This document shows, in pieces, positions 59,064-64,000 of a stretch of 64,000 nt of DNA. The stretch's first letter is position 1. Each line of letters starts with the position of its first letter. The position numbers and the translations under genes were made by a program. The DNA is from Gulosibacter sp. 10 (GTDB taxonomy: Bacteria > Actinomycetota > Actinomycetes > Actinomycetales > Microbacteriaceae), in the NCBI RefSeq assembly GCF_900163695.1, contig NZ_FUIC01000012.1, positions 1-64,000 of the forward strand, written 5' to 3'. The notes beneath the pieces are model-generated. The model saw only the letters and a program-made list of their open reading frames with translations, searched no databases and was not told the origin of the DNA.

Positions 59064-62000
59064 ATGAGCGAACAGCAGGCAGCCGATGCACGGGACCACG
59101 CCGCGATCGACCTCGATCCCTCGCAGCGCGAGGCGGTCGAGCGCGGCGGGGAGTCGTCCTTCGCCGTGCTCGGCGCGCCGGGCTCCGGGCGCACCGAGAC
59201 GCTCGTCGAGCTCGTCGCCCGCCGCATCGAGCAGGGCGTCAAGCCGGATCAGGTCGTGGCGATCGCCGCCAACCGCCGCCTCGCGGCGGATCTGCGGGAC
59301 CGTATCGAGCAGCGCATCCGAGTGGCGGCGGCTGGTGGCACCCTGGGCCGCACGGCCGCGTCGATCGCGATCGAGATCATCGCGGAGGACCTCGCGCGGC
59401 GCGGCGAGCAGCCGCCGCGGCTGCTCACGGGCTCGCAGCAGGACGACATCATCGCGGACCTCATCGCGGGTCGGCTCGACGAGACGGCGCCGGGCGCCGC
59501 CCGCCGCCCGCAGGACGAATGGCCCTCGTGGTTCGGCGCCGAGACCCTGCAGCTGCGCGGGTTCCGCGACGAGCTGCGGGCGCTCATCGGGGCGATGGCG
59601 GAGGAGGCGGTGACGCCCGAGCGGCTCGCCGAGCTCGCGGTCGACCCCGAGGCCGAGCCCGGCGCCGGCACCCGGCACCGCGCGCTGTGGCGGGGCGCGG
59701 CCCGGATCGCGCAGGAGTACTTCGACGTGCTCGACCGCGCCTACGAGGGCAGCTACGACTCGGCCCAGGCGCTCTCGGAGGCGGCCCGGCTGCTGCTCGA
59801 GCGGGACGGCGTCGGCGGGAGGCGGGTCTTCGACCGGGTGCGGCTGCTCGTGATCGACGACGCCCAGGAGCTCACCGAGCCCGCGCGCCGCCTGGTGCGC
59901 GCCTTCGAGCGCCGCGGTGCGCAGGTCGTCGCCTTCGGCGATCCGGACATCGCCACCGGCTCCTTCCACGGCGGCCGCGCCGAGCTCGCCGCGAACTGGC
60001 GCGACCCGGGGGAGCCGGCGCCCGAGCGTCTCGTGCTCGACCGCGTGCACCGCCACGGGCCGACGCTGCGCGGCGTCGTGCAGCGCATCGGCGAGGGGCT
60101 CGCGACCGGGCTCGCGGGCACGCAGCGACGTGCCCCGGCCGCCGCGGCGGACGCCCCCGGCCCCGGCACGGCGTCGCCGGAGGGCGCGCCGGGGCCGCGG
60201 GCCGCCGCGGGGCGGGCCGAGCATCCGCCCGTGGCCGCGCAGGCCATCGCCTCGAGCGAGGTCGAGGAGACCTCCCTCATCACGGGCTACCTGCGGCGGC
60301 TGCATCTGCTCGAAGGGATTCCGTGGGGCGAGATGGCCGTGATCGCCCGCAGCGGCGCGCGCCTGCCGGGCCTCGCGCGCGGCTTCGACCGCGCCGGCAT
60401 CCCGACCACGACGTCCACGCCGGTGCCGGCCGCGGAGGACGCCGCGGTGCGGGCGATCATCGCGCTCGGCGAATCGGCGGTCGCGGGGGGCATCACGCCG
60501 ATCGTGCTGCAATCGGTGCTCCGCTCCCCGCTGTTCCAGGTGGACCCCCTCGAGCTGCGGCGGCTCCGCCGCCGGGCGTACCTCCGGGACCTCGAGGGCG
60601 CGGGCCGGGCCGGGGCCGATGTGCTGGCCGACGCCGTCAACGCCCGTCTGCGGGGCGAGGCGGATCCGGCGGGGGACGCGCTCCTCGAGTCCGCCGAGGC
60701 GGCGGGCGGCCGCGGCCTCCGACAGGTGCTCGAGGTGCTGACCCGCATGACGGGCCGGCTGCGCGCGGGCGACCCGATCGACACCGTGCTCTACGAGGCG
60801 TGGCGCGACGAGCGCCGCGCCGAGCGCTGGCAGCGGATCGCGCTCGGCCACGAGGCCGCCGCCCTCACGATGAACCGGCGACTCGACGCGCTCGTGGTGC
60901 TGTTCGACCGGGCGAAGCGCTTCGTCGAGCGGGAGCCGCACGCCTCGCTCGAGAGCTTCCTCGCCGACTGGCACCGCGACTCGGTCGTCGACGACACCCT
61001 CGCCTCGGGCGCGGGGGCGGAGGCCGTCGCCCTCACCACCCCGGCGGGGGCCGTGGGGCATCAGTGGCGCATCGTGGTGGTCGCGGGCGTCAACGAGGGC
61101 GTCTGGCCGAACCTGCGGGTGCGGGACACGCTGCTGGGCGCCGGCCGGCTGGGCGAGGCGCTCGACCACGCGCGGGGCGGGGCGGCGGCGAGCATCCTCG
61201 ACCGCCGCGCCGAGGTGCTCGCCGACGAGACGCGCATGCTGCTCTCCTCCTGCTCCAAGGCCTCCGAGCGCCTGCTCGTCACCGCCGTCGCCGACGAGGA
61301 CGCGCAGCCCTCCCGGTACCTGCACCGGCTGGGCCTGCCGACCCTGGCCGCGGCGTTCGCCTTCGGCGACGTCGCGAGCCTCGGCTACGACGATCTCGGC
61401 ATCGAGGCGCTCGTGGCCGCGCTCCGCAGGGAGGCCGCGGGGGAGCGCTGCCGGCCCGAGGCGCTCGCGGCGCTGGCGCGGCTCGCGCGCGCAGACGTGC
61501 CCGGGGCGCGGCCGGACTCGTGGTTCGGCACGCGCGGCCGCTCCACCGAGGCGCCCCTCGTGCAGCCGGAGGACGGCGAGCTTCCGCTCCGCCTGTACCC
61601 CTCGGGCATCGACCGGTTCCTGGACTGCGGAGTCGCGTGGTTCGTCGACCAGTACTCGGGCAGCGCCCCGAGCGACGCCATGACGCTCGGCAACATCCTG
61701 CACCTCGCGGCCGAGCGCGAGGCCGAGTTCGAGGACCGCGGGCAGATGATGGACTTCGCGGAGCGCCTGCTGCGCGAGATGACGTTCGACGCGGACTGGA
61801 TCCGCGACATCCAGGTGCGCATCGCCCGCTCGGCCGCGGAATCGCTGTGGAGCTACCTCCGCAGGGACGGGGTCCGCGCCGTGGGCAACGAGACGAGCTT
61901 CGAGTTCGTCATCGAGGAGGAGCTCGACGCGGGCGCGCGCGCGGCCGTGACCGTCGCGGGCCGCATCGACCGGCTCGAGCAGACCGGGACGGGCCTCCGG

Positions 62001-62402
62001 ATCATCGACATCAAGACCGGCACCGTCGCGCCGAGCAAGGACTCGATCGCGCAGAACCGGCAGCTCCTCGCCTATCAGCTCGCGCATCGCGAGGGCGCGA
62101 TCGAGGGGGAGGCGCGGACGATCGAGCTCGAATCCGCGGCGCTGCTCTTCCCGCGCAAGAGCAGCGGCCGGGGGGCGAACAAGGTGCCGTGGTCGCTCTA
62201 CGAGCAGCATCGCCAGAGCGACGCGGAGCTCGCGGGCGTGCGCGAGGAATTCGTCGATGCCGCACTCGGCCAGGCCGGCTTCGCGCGGCGGCGCGCCTCG
62301 TCGCTCGACGCGCCGCCGCGCTTCCTCGCCGACCACGCCGCCCACTGCTCCAACGCGGGCAACTCCTGCCACATCCATTCCATCGCGGAGGTAACCGAAT
62401 GA
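59064..62402 (+). CDS. adnA: AdnA-like helicase-nuclease subunit
   Basis: This 1112-residue protein pairs with AdnB in the actinobacterial double-strand-break resection complex. Residues 15-700 are a UvrD-like motor with degenerate ATPase motifs. Walker A is GAPGSGRT with Arg43 instead of Lys, Walker B is IDDAQEL with Asp265-Asp266, and motif III reads GDPDIATGSFHGG instead of GDxxQSIY. The C-terminal RecB/PD-(D/E)XK nuclease is present, with GRIDRL and IDIKTG (Asp982, Lys984). Cys residues in FLDCGVAW and the terminal CSNAGNSC may be remnants of an Fe-S site. ATG 59064 follows TACCTT by seven bases (leaderless). Its stop overlaps adnB in ATGA. Confidence 0.88.
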   Translation: MSEQQAADARDHAAIDLDPSQREAVERGGESSFAVLGAPGSGRTETLVELVARRIEQGVKPDQVVAIAANRRLAADLRDRIEQRIRVAAAGGTLGRTAASIAIEIIAEDLARRGEQPPRLLTGSQQDDIIADLIAGRLDETAPGAARRPQDEWPSWFGAETLQLRGFRDELRALIGAMAEEAVTPERLAELAVDPEAEPGAGTRHRALWRGAARIAQEYFDVLDRAYEGSYDSAQALSEAARLLLERDGVGGRRVFDRVRLLVIDDAQELTEPARRLVRAFERRGAQVVAFGDPDIATGSFHGGRAELAANWRDPGEPAPERLVLDRVHRHGPTLRGVVQRIGEGLATGLAGTQRRAPAAAADAPGPGTASPEGAPGPRAAAGRAEHPPVAAQAIASSEVEETSLITGYLRRLHLLEGIPWGEMAVIARSGARLPGLARGFDRAGIPTTTSTPVPAAEDAAVRAIIALGESAVAGGITPIVLQSVLRSPLFQVDPLELRRLRRRAYLRDLEGAGRAGADVLADAVNARLRGEADPAGDALLESAEAAGGRGLRQVLEVLTRMTGRLRAGDPIDTVLYEAWRDERRAERWQRIALGHEAAALTMNRRLDALVVLFDRAKRFVEREPHASLESFLADWHRDSVVDDTLASGAGAEAVALTTPAGAVGHQWRIVVVAGVNEGVWPNLRVRDTLLGAGRLGEALDHARGGAAASILDRRAEVLADETRMLLSSCSKASERLLVTAVADEDAQPSRYLHRLGLPTLAAAFAFGDVASLGYDDLGIEALVAALRREAAGERCRPEALAALARLARADVPGARPDSWFGTRGRSTEAPLVQPEDGELPLRLYPSGIDRFLDCGVAWFVDQYSGSAPSDAMTLGNILHLAAEREAEFEDRGQMMDFAERLLREMTFDADWIRDIQVRIARSAAESLWSYLRRDGVRAVGNETSFEFVIEEELDAGARAAVTVAGRIDRLEQTGTGLRIIDIKTGTVAPSKDSIAQNRQLLAYQLAHREGAIEGEARTIELESAALLFPRKSSGRGANKVPWSLYEQHRQSDAELAGVREEFVDAALGQAGFARRRASSLDAPPRFLADHAAHCSNAGNSCHIHSIAEVTE

Positions 62403-64000
62403 CCGCCGTCACGCACGAGCAGATCGCCCGGGCGCTCGACCCCGGGGCCGAGCGCCTGCACCTCCCGACGACCGAGCAGCAGGAGATCATCGAGGCGCCC
62501 CTCGACCCGGCGCTCGTGGTGGCCGGCGCGGGCAGCGGCAAGACCCACACGATGATGCTGCGCATCATGTGGCTCATCGCCAACCGCGGCGTCGCGCCGC
62601 AGCAGATACTCGGGCTCACCTTCACGCGGAAGGCCGCCGGCGAGCTGCGCGAGCGCATCGAACGCGGCCTCGACGGCCTCCGGCGGGCGGGGCTCATCGA
62701 GGTCGACGAGTTCGACGTGCCGCAGGTATCCACCTACAACTCGTACGCCAACACGATCTACGCCCAGTACGCGCTGCTCGTGGGCCGGGACCCGGACGCG
62801 ACGCTCATCGACGAGCCTGGGGCCTTCTCGCTCATGCGGGAGGTGCTCCTCGACCACTCCCACGACCTGCTGAGCGCCCGCGAGAAGGTGTCGCTCTCGC
62901 ACCTGACGACCACCTGCCTGCGCGTCGCGCGCGAGATGCGCGAGATGTGGCTGGGCGTCGAGCAGGTGCACGAGTACGCCGACGCCGTGATCGGGCGCAT
63001 CGCCGATCTGCCGGGCAGACCCAACGCGGACACGAGGCAGCCGCTCGCGCGGCTGCCCATGCTGCGGCTCTACGCCGAGGTGGCCGAGCAGTACGAGCGG
63101 CGCAAACGCGAGACGGGGGTCGTGGAGTTCAGCGACCAGGTGGCGACCGCCTCGGAGATCATCGCGCTCGACCCGTCGATCGGCGCCGAGCTGCGCGAGC
63201 AGTCGCGCGTCGTGATCCTCGACGAGTACCAGGACACCTCGGTGGGCCAGATCCGGCTCCTCGCGGGGCTCTTCAAGGGGCACAGCGTCATGGCGGTGGG
63301 CGACCCGAAGCAGTCCATCTACGGCTGGCGCGGCGCGAGCGCCGCCAACATGAGCCGCTTCCACGAGGACTTCGACGGGCTCGCCGCGGGCCGCGACTTC
63401 CAGCTCTCGATCTCCTGGCGCAACGACCGCCGCATTCTCGAGGCGGCGAACGTCGTCGCGGCCCCGCTGCCGGAGGGCCGGGGCACGAAGACGCTCGACG
63501 CGCGCGAGGAGGCGGGGGAGGGCGTCCTCGAATCGGCCTATCTGCTGACGGACCGCGACGAGGCGAAGCGCATCGCCGTCTGGTTCCGCGCCCTGCTCGT
63601 CGATGCCGAGGGCGGGGCCGACCGGACGGCCGCCGTGCTGGTGCGCAACCGCAGCCACATGGCGCCGATCGCCGAGGCGCTCGCGGAGGAAGGGGTGCCG
63701 CATCAGGTGCTCGGCCTCGGGGGCCTGTTCTCGACGCCCGAGATCGTCGACCTCAACGCGCTGCTCCGCTCCGCCGCCGAGCCGCAGGCGGGGAGCGAGC
63801 TCATCCGCCTGCTCGCGGGCGCGCGGTTCGAGGTGGGGCTCGCCGACATCACGGCGCTCTCGCGCCTGGCGAGGGCCTCCGGCGGGCGCGATCTCGACGG
63901 GGAGCGGCTGCAGGGCGAGCGCAAGCGCCTCGAGCGCAACGACGCGAAGACCGAGGACCGGGGCGAGAGCCTCGCCGAGGCCCTCGACGCCTTCCGCGGG
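62399..64000 (+). CDS. adnB: AdnB-like UvrD-family helicase-nuclease subunit, cut by window end
   Basis: 534 residues of the N-terminal motor are visible and the frame stays open to the last base. All ATPase motifs are canonical: Walker A GAGSGKT at 43-49, TFTRKAA (motif Ia), Walker B DEYQDT at 275-280, and GDPKQSIYGWRG starting near 301. It starts inside the ATGA overlap with adnA. In mycobacteria AdnB is the leading motor of the heterodimer, which fits the intact motifs here against the degenerate ones in AdnA. The RecB-type nuclease expected at the C terminus would lie beyond the window. Confidence 0.93.
   Translation, partial: MTAVTHEQIARALDPGAERLHLPTTEQQEIIEAPLDPALVVAGAGSGKTHTMMLRIMWLIANRGVAPQQILGLTFTRKAAGELRERIERGLDGLRRAGLIEVDEFDVPQVSTYNSYANTIYAQYALLVGRDPDATLIDEPGAFSLMREVLLDHSHDLLSAREKVSLSHLTTTCLRVAREMREMWLGVEQVHEYADAVIGRIADLPGRPNADTRQPLARLPMLRLYAEVAEQYERRKRETGVVEFSDQVATASEIIALDPSIGAELREQSRVVILDEYQDTSVGQIRLLAGLFKGHSVMAVGDPKQSIYGWRGASAANMSRFHEDFDGLAAGRDFQLSISWRNDRRILEAANVVAAPLPEGRGTKTLDAREEAGEGVLESAYLLTDRDEAKRIAVWFRALLVDAEGGADRTAAVLVRNRSHMAPIAEALAEEGVPHQVLGLGGLFSTPEIVDLNALLRSAAEPQAGSELIRLLAGARFEVGLADITALSRLARASGGRDLDGERLQGERKRLERNDAKTEDRGESLAEALDAFRG

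Noticed and set aside
58973-62378. Long minus-strand open frame antisense to adnA
   Set aside because: adnA has clear helicase and nuclease motifs. The antisense product is a GC-bias artefact, although the minus frame does contain the real small membrane protein at its far end (58425-58751).

Overview
The window is about 70% GC and carries 58 supported protein-coding genes, with no RNA genes and no mobile elements that I can see. The gene set points to an actinobacterium. It has a DUF3117 micro-protein, DUF3107 next to an AdnA/AdnB-like helicase-nuclease pair, an actinobacterial-type DapD, a 7Fe ferredoxin and an Mrp that lacks the CxxC. It also makes heavy use of GTG starts and of leaderless starts, with a TANNNT box 6-8 nt before the start codon. 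Gene content and neighbourhoods look most like Microbacteriaceae, but that family-level placement is an inference.

Layout. 1-5.6 kb is a LacI-controlled accessory module. It holds a truncated beta-propeller gene, an MFS sugar porter, a self-sufficient P450-reductase fusion and the LacI regulator. Two operators sit in the divergent sporter/P450 promoter region. 5.7-11.3 kb holds a TauE/SafE exporter, a 1-phosphofructokinase-like PfkB kinase, two overlapping iclR genes and an orphan iolD. 11.4-14.5 kb has a PIG-L deacetylase, an alpha/beta hydrolase and a CorC/HlyC CBS protein. 14.5-17.0 kb is a tightly overlapped operon of DUF808, a PfpI-like protein and diaminopimelate dehydrogenase. 17.2-24.1 kb holds thiol peroxidase, a patatin, two unknown proteins, an MFS transporter, a Rieske lipoprotein and MalQ. 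24.2-30.1 kb is a complete oligopeptide ABC operon (dppB, dppC, fused ATPases, dppA).

31-45.8 kb is mostly conserved core. It contains typA, a membrane protein, fdxA, gltA, mobA, mogA, dapD, a GT-C mannosyltransferase-like protein, an acyl-CoA synthetase, sodA, DUF3117, an O-methyltransferase, tatB, mrp, DUF1003 and an MgtE-N/CBS protein. 45.9-51.6 kb has a stress-type membrane protein, a PadR-HAAS pair, aminopeptidase P, an EEP phosphatase and a PHP phosphoesterase. 51.8-55.9 kb is a second accessory block: a DctA-like carrier, and an NCS1 permease with a hydantoin-racemase-like protein behind a repeated operator. 56-64 kb is a DNA/RNA metabolism block: a DEAD helicase, a ferritin-like protein, DUF3107, adnA, and adnB cut by the window end.

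How the genes may work together. The most unusual unit is the P450-reductase fusion wired to a sugar porter and a LacI repressor. I suggest oxidative O-demethylation (or hydroxylation) of an imported, modified sugar. A second point of interest is the NCS1/racemase pair, whose racemase-like protein has Gly where two-base racemases have their first catalytic Cys. Convergent gene pairs are mostly separated by long perfect GC hairpins that should end transcription in both directions.
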